A stretch of 64,000 nt of DNA from contig JARKPO010000017.1 of assembly GCA_029975215.1 (NCBI GenBank), forward strand, positions 41,742 to 105,741. The letters run 5' to 3'. The stretch comes from Levilinea sp. (GTDB lineage: Bacteria; Chloroflexota; Anaerolineae; Anaerolineales; Anaerolineaceae). Numbering within the stretch: position 1 is the first letter of the stretch; each line of letters starts with the position of its first letter. Below, piece by piece: positions 41,833 to 50,609 of the stretch. The position numbers were made by a program, and so were the translations under genes. Under the pieces are notes generated by a model. That model was given only the letters and a program-made list of their open reading frames with translations, had not been told where the DNA came from and made no database searches.

Positions 41833-41861
41833 ATTATAGGGAGACCGAAGAAGAGAGTCAA
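41833..41861 (-). promoter_or_regulatory. Promoter of the gntR regulator gene
   Basis: TTGACT (41861-41856), 17 bases, TATAAT (41838-41833) on the minus strand; near-consensus sigma-70. Confidence 0.75.
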
Positions 41862-41889
41862 TATGTTTTCCGCTGGATTCGACCTTTTA

Positions 41890-41918
41890 TTGGTTTTCTT
41901 TCCGAAACTCCGTATAAT
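41890..41918 (+). promoter_or_regulatory. Promoter of the ADP-forming acyl-CoA synthetase gene
   Basis: TTGGTT (41890-41895), 17 bases, TATAAT (41913-41918), 59 bases before the start codon; divergent from the gntR promoter. Confidence 0.7.
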
Positions 41919-41977
41919 GATTTCAAGTTTGGCATTGCGGTTGCCCCCGCACCTTACCCCTTCCCTCTGGAGACAGC

Positions 41978-44080
41978 ATGAGCGACCCTTCCCTTGTCCC
42001 TTTTTTTAAGCCGCAAGGCGTGCTGATCATCGGCGTATCCCGCGACCCCACCAAGCTGGGCTACGCCCTGGCCCGCAACCTGGTGCAGAGCGGCTACGGC
42101 GGCGCCATTCATTTCCTCAACCCCAAAGGTGAAAGCCTCTTTGGCCGCCCCATCCACACCCGCGTGGCGGATGTCCCGGACCCGGTGGATCTGGCCGTGG
42201 TGCTGGTTCCGCCGCCCACCGTGCCCGACACCCTGCACGCCCTGGGGCAGCGCGGCATCCGGGCGGCCATCCTGGCCACCGGCGGCTTCCGCGAGACCGG
42301 TCCCGAAGGCGCCGCCCTGGAACAGCGCTGTGTAGAAATTGCCCGCTCCTACGGCATCCGCCTGGTGGGGCCCAACTGTGTCGGTCTAATTAACACCCAC
42401 CTGCCCCTGGATACCACCTTCCTTCAGCCCCCACCGCCGCCCATCGGGGAAATTGCCTTCCTGTCCCATTCAGGCGCCATCTGCGCCGCCGTCATTGATT
42501 GGGTGCGCGGGCAGGGCATCGGTCTATCCCATCTGGACAGCCTGGGCAACCAGGCGGACCTCTCCGAAAGCGACTTTCTCCAGCCAGTGGCCGAAGACCC
42601 GCACACGCGCGTGATCACCCTGTACCTGGAAGGCGTGCACGACGGCGCGCAGTTTGTGGAAAAAGCCCGTCAGGCCGCCCGTCTGAAACCGCTGGTAGCG
42701 CTGAAGGTGGGGCGTTTTGAGGCCGGCCGCCGCGCCGCCGCCTCGCACACGGGCGCGCTGGCCGGGGCCGAGGCCGCTTTCGACGCGGCCTTTGCCCGCG
42801 CCGGGGTGCTGCGGGCCAACACCACCGAAGAGATGTTCCAATGGGCGCGCGCCCTGGCCTGGTGTCCTCTTCCCCAGGGGCCCAACGTGGCCGTGCTGAC
42901 CAACGCAGGCGGCCCCGGTGTGACCGCCGCCGATGCGCTGGAACAGGCCGGGCTGACCCTGGCCCAGTTGGCGCCTCACACCGAAAGCGCCCTGGCCGCC
43001 CTGCTGCCCGCCGCCGCCAGCACCCACAACCCGGTGGACATGCTCGCCTCGGCCACCCCCGAACAGTACGCCGGTTGTTTGCGCCTGCTCCTCAACGACC
43101 CGGGCGTGGATATGGCGCTGTTCATCACTCCGCCGCCGCCCCCCGCCACCACCGGCGGGGTGGTCAAGGCCGTCATTCCCATCGTGCAGACCTTCGAGAA
43201 ACCCGTGGTGGCCGCGCTGATGGGCGACCGCCAGATTCAAGAGGGCGTCGAGCTGGCCCGCGCCGCGCGCATCCCTGAATACCGCTTCCCCGAAGCCGCC
43301 GCCTCGGCTCTGGGCGCGCTTTGGCAGCGGGTTCTGCTCCTGCGGCGTCTGGAAGAGCCCATCCTCACCCCGGCCGCGCTGCAGCCTGAAGCCCTGCAGG
43401 AGATGGTGAAAGACACCCCCGCGGGCGAATTCTTCCCCGCCGAAACCGCCGCCGCCCTGATGGAAGCGGCCGGGCTGCCTACCCTGCGCATGCCCCTGGC
43501 CCACAACCCCGCCGAAGCAGCCCAGTTGGCCGCCGAATTGGGCTTCCCCGTGGTGCTCAAGTTGGCCTCGCCGGATATCTCGCACAAATCGGATGTGGGC
43601 GGGGTGGTGCTGAATCTCCATACCCCTCAGGAAGTGGAAGAAGCCTACCGGCTGGTGTTCGAGCGCGCCCGCGCCGCCCGCCCCGAAGCCCATCTGGAAG
43701 GCGCGCATTTGCAGCGTATGGTCGGCGCCGGCCAGGAAGTGATCCTGGGCGTGGTGCGCGACCCCCAATTTGGCCCTTTGGTGATGTTTGGCTCCGGCGG
43801 CGTGGAGGTGGAGGGGCTGAAAGATGTGGCCTTTGCCCTGGCTCCGCTGACCCGCGAAGACGCCGAGCGCATGATCGAACGCACCTGGGCCGGGCGCAAG
43901 CTGGCGGGCTTCCGCAGCCTGCCCCCCGCCGACCGTGAGGCCGTCATCCAGGCTCTGCTGCGCCTGGCGCAATTAGCCGCTGCCTGCCCAGAGATCGCCG
44001 AGGTGGAAATCAACCCCCTGCGCGTGCTGCCCCCTGGGCAGGGCGCCGTGGCCGTGGACATTCGCGCCCGCAAGGTCTAA
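41978..44080 (+). CDS. ADP-forming acetate/acyl-CoA ligase, fused alpha-beta (ACD)
   Basis: 700 residues. The alpha part has a CoA-binding domain (about 8-130; GVLIIGVSRDPTKLGYALARNL), a succinyl-CoA ligase-like domain (AFLSHSGAICAAVIDW) and the segment RRAAASHTGALAGAE with the His that is phosphorylated in this family. The beta part (about 470-690) is an ATP-grasp domain (GFPVVLKLASPDISHKSDVGGV, EVEINPLRVLPPG). Reaction: acetyl-CoA (or other acyl-CoA) + ADP + Pi to acid + ATP + CoA, a substrate-level phosphorylation. With PFOR at 56627 it forms a pyruvate-to-acetate energy path. ATG follows GGAG. Confidence 0.92.
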   Translation: MSDPSLVPFFKPQGVLIIGVSRDPTKLGYALARNLVQSGYGGAIHFLNPKGESLFGRPIHTRVADVPDPVDLAVVLVPPPTVPDTLHALGQRGIRAAILATGGFRETGPEGAALEQRCVEIARSYGIRLVGPNCVGLINTHLPLDTTFLQPPPPPIGEIAFLSHSGAICAAVIDWVRGQGIGLSHLDSLGNQADLSESDFLQPVAEDPHTRVITLYLEGVHDGAQFVEKARQAARLKPLVALKVGRFEAGRRAAASHTGALAGAEAAFDAAFARAGVLRANTTEEMFQWARALAWCPLPQGPNVAVLTNAGGPGVTAADALEQAGLTLAQLAPHTESALAALLPAAASTHNPVDMLASATPEQYAGCLRLLLNDPGVDMALFITPPPPPATTGGVVKAVIPIVQTFEKPVVAALMGDRQIQEGVELARAARIPEYRFPEAAASALGALWQRVLLLRRLEEPILTPAALQPEALQEMVKDTPAGEFFPAETAAALMEAAGLPTLRMPLAHNPAEAAQLAAELGFPVVLKLASPDISHKSDVGGVVLNLHTPQEVEEAYRLVFERARAARPEAHLEGAHLQRMVGAGQEVILGVVRDPQFGPLVMFGSGGVEVEGLKDVAFALAPLTREDAERMIERTWAGRKLAGFRSLPPADREAVIQALLRLAQLAAACPEIAEVEINPLRVLPPGQGAVAVDIRARKV

Positions 44081-44105
44081 GCCGTTCACCCCTTTCAATC
44101 AAAAA

Positions 44106-44132
44106 GAGGCCGGGGTCTAAAGCCCTGGCCTC
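44106..44132. terminator. Bidirectional terminator hairpin
   Basis: GAGGCCGGGG and CCCTGGCCTC arms (one G-T pair) with a 7-base loop. T5 follows on the minus strand; a weaker T-rich stretch follows on the plus strand. Confidence 0.75.
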
Positions 44133-44139
44133 TCTGTAT

Positions 44140-45123
44140 TTAAGGTTGGCTGACAAAACGCCAGACGGTATCCAGGGACTGCAAAGCGGTCAAATTGCGC
44201 ACCGGCCAGGCCTGCTTCATCATCTGCGGATCGTCAAAAAAGCTCTGGGCGTAGGTCAGGTGAAAGCCGTCACCCCACAACCCGTGTGAGGGCAAAGGCT
44301 GCACCGCCGCCCAAAAGTTCCACAGCGGCAGGTCAAAATCATAGGCCACACGCGCCACGGCGGCGTTGATGCGGTGTTCGCCTTCCAGGTTATCGGCCTT
44401 GGTGGCCAAAATGGGCACAATCCCGCGCTCCACAAAGAAAGTCACCACCTGGCGCAGGTAATCTTCATACAGGCTCACCGGCCGGTTGCTCCACCACTGT
44501 TCCATGCTGATAAAGACGATGGAAGGGTTGTGCAGCCGCGTCTCACATTCCAGGGGGGTCTCCCCCTTGGCGCACAGCTTGGGATCGCTCTTCAGCGGGC
44601 TGAGCACCGAGGCCACGTTGAACCCGCCGCGCACCGCTGCGCTGCGGCGGCTGTAGCTGCCCTGAAAGTGGTCAATCGCCCCTTGCAGATCGGTGTATTC
44701 CCCCAGGCGGTATTTCTGCGGGTCGTCAAACACCCCCAGGAAATAAGTGTCCACGTTCTGGCAGTCGCCCACTTTGGAAAAGGCCTGGGGATTGGTCCCC
44801 GCCGCCAGGCCGCGCTGGTACAGGACGCGCGCGCTTTCGCCCACCTCGGGGATCACCGGCCATTCCTGCCAGCGTTCCGGCGGCAGGGCGTGGGCATTGG
44901 CGGGGGTGGCACTGGGCTGCGGCAGACGGGTGGGGGTCAGCGGCACTGTGCTGCTGGGAAGGGGCGGAGGGGTCGGGGAATCAGTGGGGGCAAGGGTTGA
45001 GCTGGCCGCCGCAGGCGCAGCCGTCGGCGCCGGCGTGGGAGGGGGTGCCTCAACCGCACAGCCCGCCAACAGCAAACCCAGCAGCGCCAATCCCAACATC
45101 CATCGTCCAGGGGCCAATGTCAC
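44140..45123 (-). CDS. SGNH-hydrolase-like lipoprotein
   Basis: The best start is GTG 45123, 5 bases after GGAAGGAG, giving 327 residues; two ATGs just upstream lie before that site. The lipoprotein signal ends LLGLLLAGC, followed by a Thr/Pro/Ser/Ala linker of about 65 residues. The globular domain resembles SGNH hydrolases: block I VGDCQNVD (GDC instead of GDS) and block V WGDGFHLTYAQ. If the alignment is right, the nucleophile would be Cys or the protein is inactive. Probably a surface protein acting on or binding cell-wall or exopolysaccharide. Single gene between two terminator-like regions. Confidence 0.72.
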   Translation of the reverse strand: MTLAPGRWMLGLALLGLLLAGCAVEAPPPTPAPTAAPAAASSTLAPTDSPTPPPLPSSTVPLTPTRLPQPSATPANAHALPPERWQEWPVIPEVGESARVLYQRGLAAGTNPQAFSKVGDCQNVDTYFLGVFDDPQKYRLGEYTDLQGAIDHFQGSYSRRSAAVRGGFNVASVLSPLKSDPKLCAKGETPLECETRLHNPSIVFISMEQWWSNRPVSLYEDYLRQVVTFFVERGIVPILATKADNLEGEHRINAAVARVAYDFDLPLWNFWAAVQPLPSHGLWGDGFHLTYAQSFFDDPQMMKQAWPVRNLTALQSLDTVWRFVSQP

Positions 45124-45170
45124 AGTTCTCCTTCCCATCATGCGAATCGCCCCATTGTATCATCCCCAGC

Positions 45171-46616
45171 CTAAAACGGCCCCAAATTGAACACCACCGC
45201 CAGCCACAGGAACACCAGCGTCACCGGCAGAACCACCGCCCAAAGCGGCGCCGTCCAGCGCATCCAGCGCGAATAGCGCAGGTTGGCCAACCCCAAAACG
45301 ATGAGCAGCACGGGGTTGGTGGGGTAAGCCAGGTTGGAAAAGCCGTCGCCAAAGCAGTAAGCCGTCACCGCCACCTGACGGGTGACGCCCACCAGGTCAG
45401 CCAGCGGCAGCAGCAAAGGCATCAGCAGCACAGCCTTGGCCCCCGCTGAGCCGATGAAGATCTCAATCACCAGGGCCAGGGCGTACACCAGCAAAGCCGC
45501 CGAAAGCGGGGTGGCCTCCTGCAGGGCCTGGGCCGCGGCGTTCAAAATGGTGTCCATCACCCCGCCTTGGGTGATGATGTACTTGACGCTGCCAGCCATC
45601 AAAATCAGCGGGATGCCGGGTGCCAGACCCAGCATGCCATGGCCCAAAGCCGCCCACACGCGGCGCGGCGCGCGGCCAGAGAGCATGCCCGCCCCCAGCC
45701 CAGCCGCAAAGAACAGCACCCCCACCAGCGGCAGGGAGTAATCCGAAAGCCCCGGCACAAACGGCCCCAGCATCAGCGCCAGCACAATCAGCCCCACCCC
45801 CGCGCCAAACCACAGCACCGCCCCACGCCGCACGGGCGTACCCTCGGCGAAATCCCCCATGCCGAAGCGCCCGCGCTGCTCTTGATCTTCGCCAAATACC
45901 AGCGAGCGCTGCGGTTCGCGTTCAATGCGGCGCGCGTAGCGCGTCAGAAACACAGCCAGCAGCACGTACACGACCAGGAAGAAGGGCAGGCGGAAGAGCG
46001 CACCGGAAAACAGGGGCAGCCCGGCCAGCTTTTGGGCCACGCCGATACTGAAAGGATTCGAGATGGCCGCACTGAAGCCCATATTGGTGGCCAAAATGCT
46101 CATACCCAATCCCACCAGCAGATCCCAGCCCAATGAATAGGATAGGGCCACCATCAACGGCACCAGCGGCACCACCTCTTCAAACAAACCGAAAAAGGCC
46201 CCCATTGCCATAAAGAAGAAGGTGAGCACCCACAGCAGCGCGTATTTACGCGCTCCAAAGGCGCGCACAATGCGCGTCAGGGCCGCCTGAAGGATACCCG
46301 AATCGTCCAGCACAGCAAAGGCACCGCCTACCAGCAAAATGAACACCGCGATGGTGATCAGCACCAGGGCGTCTGGCCCGCCCAGCACCTCCAGCGGCGC
46401 GGTCAGCCAGCGCCAGGGGGCGTAATCGGGGCGGGGCGCGGGCTGGTACGACCCCGGCACAATCACCTGGCGGCCGGCCTCCTCCACCCGTGTAAAGCTC
46501 CCCGCGGGCAGAACCCGGGTCAAGACCCCCGCCGCCAGCATCAACGCCAGCAAAATGAACACTGATTGGCTAAAGGCGCGCGCCGAAATGGTCGCCCCAG
46601 CGTGCTTTTCGCTCAT
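45171..46616 (-). CDS. YfcC-family membrane transporter
   Basis: 481 residues with about 12 membrane helices. Motifs match the YfcC/C4-dicarboxylate-DcuC-like superfamily: VLTRVLPAGSFTRVEEAG at the first extracytoplasmic loop, LVGGAFAVLDDSGILQAAL, FEEVVPLVPLMVALSYSLG and FSNLAYPTNPVLLIVLGLA. Members are proposed exchangers or symporters of organic anions, amino acids or peptides. The substrate is not certain. ATG has AAGGAG. It is divergent from the PilZ gene, without obvious operon partners. Confidence 0.85.
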   Translation of the reverse strand: MSEKHAGATISARAFSQSVFILLALMLAAGVLTRVLPAGSFTRVEEAGRQVIVPGSYQPAPRPDYAPWRWLTAPLEVLGGPDALVLITIAVFILLVGGAFAVLDDSGILQAALTRIVRAFGARKYALLWVLTFFFMAMGAFFGLFEEVVPLVPLMVALSYSLGWDLLVGLGMSILATNMGFSAAISNPFSIGVAQKLAGLPLFSGALFRLPFFLVVYVLLAVFLTRYARRIEREPQRSLVFGEDQEQRGRFGMGDFAEGTPVRRGAVLWFGAGVGLIVLALMLGPFVPGLSDYSLPLVGVLFFAAGLGAGMLSGRAPRRVWAALGHGMLGLAPGIPLILMAGSVKYIITQGGVMDTILNAAAQALQEATPLSAALLVYALALVIEIFIGSAGAKAVLLMPLLLPLADLVGVTRQVAVTAYCFGDGFSNLAYPTNPVLLIVLGLANLRYSRWMRWTAPLWAVVLPVTLVFLWLAVVFNLGPF

Positions 46617-46753
46617 TTGTGTCTCCTTGGTTGGATGTTGATACTAGTGTACACCCACAGCGCTGCGCCCGACCAGTTTTTTGCCCCCCGCGTTGGGCAT
46701 TTCTCCTTTATAATGTCAGCGGTGCCCGACCCCACGGGCCAAGGAGCATCCAT

Positions 46754-47443
46754 TTGAACGAACGCATTCTTCAAGAGCTGCGGCGGCTGGTGGCGCAAAA
46801 CCGGCCCGTCCAGGCCCTCAGCTTTTACCAGGAATTTCCCATCACCTCGCCCCTCATCCTCAACCACTTCGCACAAGGGGTCCTCCAGGCCAGCATTCAA
46901 GGCCCCGGTTCGGTATGCCTGTGCTGGCAGTCTCAGGTGTGGCTTCTGGCGGAACCTCCGCTGGAAGCGATCAAGGCCCGCGTGCTCTCCTTTCACCTGC
47001 CCAGCGGCCGGGTGGAGTTAGACGCCTTCTCGCCAGCCAGCAGCGCCATCGGCCGCCGCATGGTGGTGCGCGTGGCCCCGCCCGACCCCCTGGCGGTGGA
47101 TTTATTGGATGTGCAGAAATCTTCGCCCGCCCTGCTGACCGACATCTCGATGGATGGAGCCGGGCTGATAGTTCCCGTGCAGCCGCCGGTGAAGATCGGC
47201 CAAAACCTGCACCTGCGCATGCACTTACCCCAAGGTGAGGTAGAAGCCCGCGCACGGGTGAACACCCTCACCCAAAAAGGCGATCACCTGCGCCTGAGCA
47301 CGGTTTTCACCAGCCCCGCAGCCCCCAAAGCCACCCTGCTGCAGTACATCGCCGAGCGCCGCCGCCAGATCCTCGCAGAAATTGAGCAGCTGTATCAAGA
47401 GCGGCTGCGGCAGTGCGCCGATGAAGAGGCGGGCTACGCATGA
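46754..47443 (+). CDS. PilZ-domain protein (c-di-GMP effector)
   Basis: 229 residues from TTG 46754, which has AAGGAG at ideal spacing; no ATG fits. An N-terminal YcgR-N-like beta domain (about 20-105) precedes a PilZ domain (about 108-210) with GRRMVVRVAPPDPLAVDL and LTDISMDGAGLIV. The RxxxR c-di-GMP motif appears as RRMVVRV and the DxSxxG motif as DISMDGAG, so c-di-GMP binding is plausible. The C-terminus is a charged helix (AERRRQILAEIEQLYQERLRQ). Its stop overlaps the DedA gene start by 4 bases (ATGA), suggesting coupling of signalling and membrane function. Confidence 0.83.
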   Translation: MNERILQELRRLVAQNRPVQALSFYQEFPITSPLILNHFAQGVLQASIQGPGSVCLCWQSQVWLLAEPPLEAIKARVLSFHLPSGRVELDAFSPASSAIGRRMVVRVAPPDPLAVDLLDVQKSSPALLTDISMDGAGLIVPVQPPVKIGQNLHLRMHLPQGEVEARARVNTLTQKGDHLRLSTVFTSPAAPKATLLQYIAERRRQILAEIEQLYQERLRQCADEEAGYA

Positions 47444-48705
47444 TGGTTCAAATCCTCGAATTTGTACGCCGTATCATCGAAAGCATCATTCTCCAGATGG
47501 GCTACCCCGGCATCGCCCTGGTGATGTTCCTGGAGACGATCTTCCCGCCCATTCCCTCCGAGCTGGTCCTGCCGTTTGCCGGTTCGCTGGCTGCTGCCGG
47601 GCGTTTTTCGCTGCCTGTGGTGATCCTCATCGCCACCCTGGGTGCGCTCAGCGGGGCGGTGGTCTTTTACCAGTTGGGCGCGCGCGTCCCCGAGGCGACC
47701 CTGCGCGCCTGGGTGCGGCGCTTTGGACGCTACGCACTCATCTCAGAACAAGACCTGGATCATACCCTGTCTTTCTTCCAGCGCCGCGGCCCGCTGGTGG
47801 TTTTCTTTGGCCGTCTGATGAGCCTGGTGCGCAGCCTCATTTCCATCCCCGCGGGTATGTTTCACATGCCGGCCGGGAAATTCCTGCTCTTTTCGGCCCT
47901 GGGGACGGGTTTGTGGAATCTGGTGCTCACCCTGGCGGGCTACTGGTTGGCCGAACGCTGGGCCGAGGTGCTGGTGGTGGTGGAAGCCTGGGAAGACACC
48001 CTGCTGATCCTGCTGCTCATCACCGTCCCGCTGCTGTTCTTCCTGCGCCGCTTCCAGCGCCACCACCAGGCCCAGCGCATCCGCACCGGCGATCTGCCGC
48101 CCGCCGTGCCCCTGCCGCCCGAACGGCTGCGCGCCTTTTCAGCGGTCTGGCAGCCGCGCGCCCAGGCCGCCGCCCAGGCACAGGGTGTGCCTGCCGGTCT
48201 GGTGCTGGCCATTTTGCTGGACGAAGCCCAGCGCCACGAAAGTTGGGACTGCCTGCAAGCCACCGCCATGCGCCTGCTGCTGAGCGCGCCCAGCGCGTTT
48301 CAGCCCCTGCTGCGGCGGGTGTGGCAGGTTTTAAGCGGCAAATCTCTCGAAGATCAATCCTTCGGCCCCTCGCAGATGACCCTGCGCGTGCAGCGGGAAT
48401 TGACCGAAGGCCAATATCTCCCTGTGCTCGCCGAACCCGGCTGGCAAGGCCTGCTGCGCCGCGCACAGGATGAGTCGCAAGCTGCCCACCTGGTGGCTGC
48501 TCGCTTGCGGCAAATCCTGGACCACTGGCAAGCCCAGGGGGTTGACCTCAGCCAGCAGTGGGACGTGCTCGGCACCCTGTACAGCATCGGCCTCACCGGT
48601 GAACGCGGCGTCCACGCCCACCCCCAGGCCAACCGCCGCGGGCAGGCCATCGCCGCTGCCGCCCAATCCTCCCCCCTCGCCGGGCCCCTTACCGACGAAG
48701 CCTAG
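47440..48705 (+). CDS. DedA-family membrane protein with a soluble C-terminal domain
   Basis: 421 residues. Residues 1-205 form a DedA/SNARE-associated (VTT) module: LEFVRRIIESIILQMGYPG, ETIFPPIPSELVLPFAG, FFGRLMSLVRSLISIPAG and the last helix near 185. DedA proteins act as undecaprenyl-phosphate or phospholipid flippases or as proton-dependent factors. Residues about 205-421 are an extra soluble region not usual for the family, with SFGPSQMTLRVQRELTE and LLDEAQRHESWDC that weakly recall lysozyme-like folds. It starts inside the PilZ stop codon. Confidence 0.8.
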   Translation: MMVQILEFVRRIIESIILQMGYPGIALVMFLETIFPPIPSELVLPFAGSLAAAGRFSLPVVILIATLGALSGAVVFYQLGARVPEATLRAWVRRFGRYALISEQDLDHTLSFFQRRGPLVVFFGRLMSLVRSLISIPAGMFHMPAGKFLLFSALGTGLWNLVLTLAGYWLAERWAEVLVVVEAWEDTLLILLLITVPLLFFLRRFQRHHQAQRIRTGDLPPAVPLPPERLRAFSAVWQPRAQAAAQAQGVPAGLVLAILLDEAQRHESWDCLQATAMRLLLSAPSAFQPLLRRVWQVLSGKSLEDQSFGPSQMTLRVQRELTEGQYLPVLAEPGWQGLLRRAQDESQAAHLVAARLRQILDHWQAQGVDLSQQWDVLGTLYSIGLTGERGVHAHPQANRRGQAIAAAAQSSPLAGPLTDEA

Positions 48706-48728
48706 CATTCCTCCAAGGAAGGTACGCA

Positions 48729-49637
48729 TTGGCATTCCTCATCACACGCTACATGGGCGAACTGGCGGCCCTGGCGGCTGCCATGATCTGGTCGGTCTCT
48801 TCGATGATCTGGGCGCAGTTGGGGCGCAAGCTGACCGCCCTGGAACTAAACCTGCTCAAGGGCTTGCTGGCGGGGGTCATGTTCCTGGGGGCCATGGCTG
48901 TTTTGGGCGAGTTTATGAATCAGATCACCCCACTGGCCTTCATTCTGCTGTGCATCTCCGGCTTCATCGGCATCGGCCTGGGCGACACGGCTTACATGAA
49001 AGCCCTGCAGGCCATCGGCGCCCGCCGCACCCTGCTGATGGCCACCCTCTCGCCGCCCATGACCGGCATCATCGCCTGGATCTTCCTCGGCGAAAGCCTG
49101 CCCCTGCGCGCCTGGCTCGGCATTCTCATCACCATCCTGGGCGTGGCCTGGGTCATCACCGAGCGCACCCCGCAGGCTGAAAACACCCCCAACCACTTGC
49201 GCGCGGGGATCCTCTTTGGACTGATCTCCGGCCTCACGCAGGCGGTCGGTTCGGTGCTTTCGCGCTTTGCTTTCATGCACACCGATATTTCCCCCCTCGC
49301 CAGCGCCCTCATCCGCATGTCCGCTGGTTCTCTGCTGCTGATTGTATGGCTGCTCACCCTGCGCCAGCCGGTGCTGCAGTGGGTGCGCCAGCCGGGAGCG
49401 GCCAAATTATGGGGGCTGATCCTCATCGCCACCTTCAGCGGGGCCTTCATCGGCATGTGGCTGCAGCAGGTTTCGCTCGACCGCGCCCTGGCTGGTGTCA
49501 GCCAGACCCTCATCTCCACCAGTCCTCTCTTTGTGCTGCCCGTGGCTGCCCTGATGGGTGAAAAAGTGAGCGCGCGCGCCGTGGTGGGGGTGCTCATCGC
49601 CCTGGTGGGGGTGGGGCTTCTGTTTGGGGCGAGCTAA
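48729..49637 (+). CDS. EamA-family drug/metabolite transporter
   Basis: 302 residues with ten predicted membrane helices in two EamA repeats (about 5-140 and 158-298). Signature pieces: GDTAYMKALQAIGARRTLLMATLSPPMT and GVSQTLISTSPLFVLPVAALMGE at the equivalent positions of the two repeats. It exports or exchanges an amino acid or other metabolite; substrate unknown. It starts with TTG 48729 after AAGGAAGG, 23 bases after the DedA gene, so it is probably the third gene of a PilZ-DedA-EamA operon. Confidence 0.87.
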   Translation: MAFLITRYMGELAALAAAMIWSVSSMIWAQLGRKLTALELNLLKGLLAGVMFLGAMAVLGEFMNQITPLAFILLCISGFIGIGLGDTAYMKALQAIGARRTLLMATLSPPMTGIIAWIFLGESLPLRAWLGILITILGVAWVITERTPQAENTPNHLRAGILFGLISGLTQAVGSVLSRFAFMHTDISPLASALIRMSAGSLLLIVWLLTLRQPVLQWVRQPGAAKLWGLILIATFSGAFIGMWLQQVSLDRALAGVSQTLISTSPLFVLPVAALMGEKVSARAVVGVLIALVGVGLLFGAS

Positions 49638-49702
49638 TCCCCCTGGTCACCCAGTCAGTTTTTACCCAGATGTGCAACGAACAGCGTAGAAACGCGTATA
49701 CA

Positions 49703-49723
49703 CTGTAGAACCAAAATCTACAG
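49703..49723 (+). promoter_or_regulatory. Leader hairpin touching the ribosome site of the GIN-domain gene
   Basis: CTGTAGA (49703-49709) and TCTACAG (49717-49723) with a 7-base loop. The right arm ends in the first bases of AGGAG (49722-49726), so the hairpin could mask the site. Confidence 0.45.
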
Positions 49724-49735
49724 GAGTGTGTTTCT

Positions 49736-50524
49736 ATGAAAATCCGTTTTTTCGCGGCGTTAACCGTACTGGCCCTCACTTCATTGGCCTGTTCATTCAG
49801 CATGGCTCCCGTCAACATCGATACCGACAAGATCGTTGAAGAGTTCACCACCCGCATCCCCGACGGCATCCAGGGTTCCGGCAATCTGGTCACCGAATCG
49901 TACCCGGTCAGCGGCTACGATCAGATCTACTTCGGCGGCATGGGCAACCTGAACCTGGTTCAGGGCGATGAAGAAGGTGTCACGGTGGAAATTGATGACA
50001 ACCTGCTCCCTTACGTCATCGTCGAAGTTCGCGGCAGTACCCTGCACATCGAATTTAAAAAGAACTTCACCATCACCGGCACCAGCCATATTGAGTTCAC
50101 GGTCAAGGTCAAAGAGCTGAAATCGTTGGAACTGGCCGGGTTTGGCGACGTGAAGGCCGAGCGGCTGCAGGCCGATGACCTCAGCCTGACTCTCAGCGGC
50201 GCGGGCAACCTGGAAGTGGATGATTTGCAGGCTCAAAATGTTGACATGCGCCTGTCCGGCTTCGGGAGCATGCGCCTTCAGGGCCAGGTCGAGAGCCAAC
50301 ATGCGATTCTTTCGGGCGCGGGCGACTATCAGGCTGGTAAGCTGCAAAGCGCCAAGGCCGAGGTGCGCCTGTCCGGCTTCGGCAGCGCCACCCTGTGGGT
50401 CACCGATGAACTGGCGGTGGATCTGACCGGCAGCGGTAACCTGGAATATTACGGCACGCCCAGAATCACCCGCCAGAACATGGACGGCTTCGGGCGCGTG
50501 CAGAGCCTGGGCAGCCAACCCTAA
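49736..50524 (+). CDS. DUF2807 (head GIN domain) lipoprotein
   Basis: 262 residues: a lipoprotein signal with Cys19 (LALTSLACS), a short spacer and a DUF2807 beta-helix (about 50-240). Repeated rungs such as LSLTLSGAGNLEV, DMRLSGFGSMRLQG, AILSGAGDYQAG and EVRLSGFGSATLWV fit a right-handed beta-solenoid with an (L)SGxGx repeat. The family is widespread as putative auto-transported or surface adhesin-like proteins; function is unknown. ATG has AGGAG partly covered by a leader hairpin. It is transcribed alone and ends in a strong terminator. Confidence 0.87.
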   Translation: MKIRFFAALTVLALTSLACSFSMAPVNIDTDKIVEEFTTRIPDGIQGSGNLVTESYPVSGYDQIYFGGMGNLNLVQGDEEGVTVEIDDNLLPYVIVEVRGSTLHIEFKKNFTITGTSHIEFTVKVKELKSLELAGFGDVKAERLQADDLSLTLSGAGNLEVDDLQAQNVDMRLSGFGSMRLQGQVESQHAILSGAGDYQAGKLQSAKAEVRLSGFGSATLWVTDELAVDLTGSGNLEYYGTPRITRQNMDGFGRVQSLGSQP

Positions 50525-50550
50525 AACCTGACCCTCGCGCAAGAATCAAA

Positions 50551-50592
50551 CGAGACCGGCCTGGTTTTCCCACGGGCCGGTCTCGTGTTTTT
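50551..50592. terminator. Intrinsic terminator (convergent genes)
   Basis: CGAGACCGGCC (50551-50561) and GGCCGGTCTCG (50575-50585), 11 pairs, followed by TGTTTTTA on the plus strand. Confidence 0.85.
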
Positions 50593-50609
50593 ATGCCCTC
50601 AGGGCGGCC

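Noticed and set aside
42524..43972. A 482-codon open frame opposite the acyl-CoA synthetase gene.
   Set aside because: Gly/His/Gln/Arg-rich antisense translation with no ribosome site; the plus-strand gene is unmistakable.
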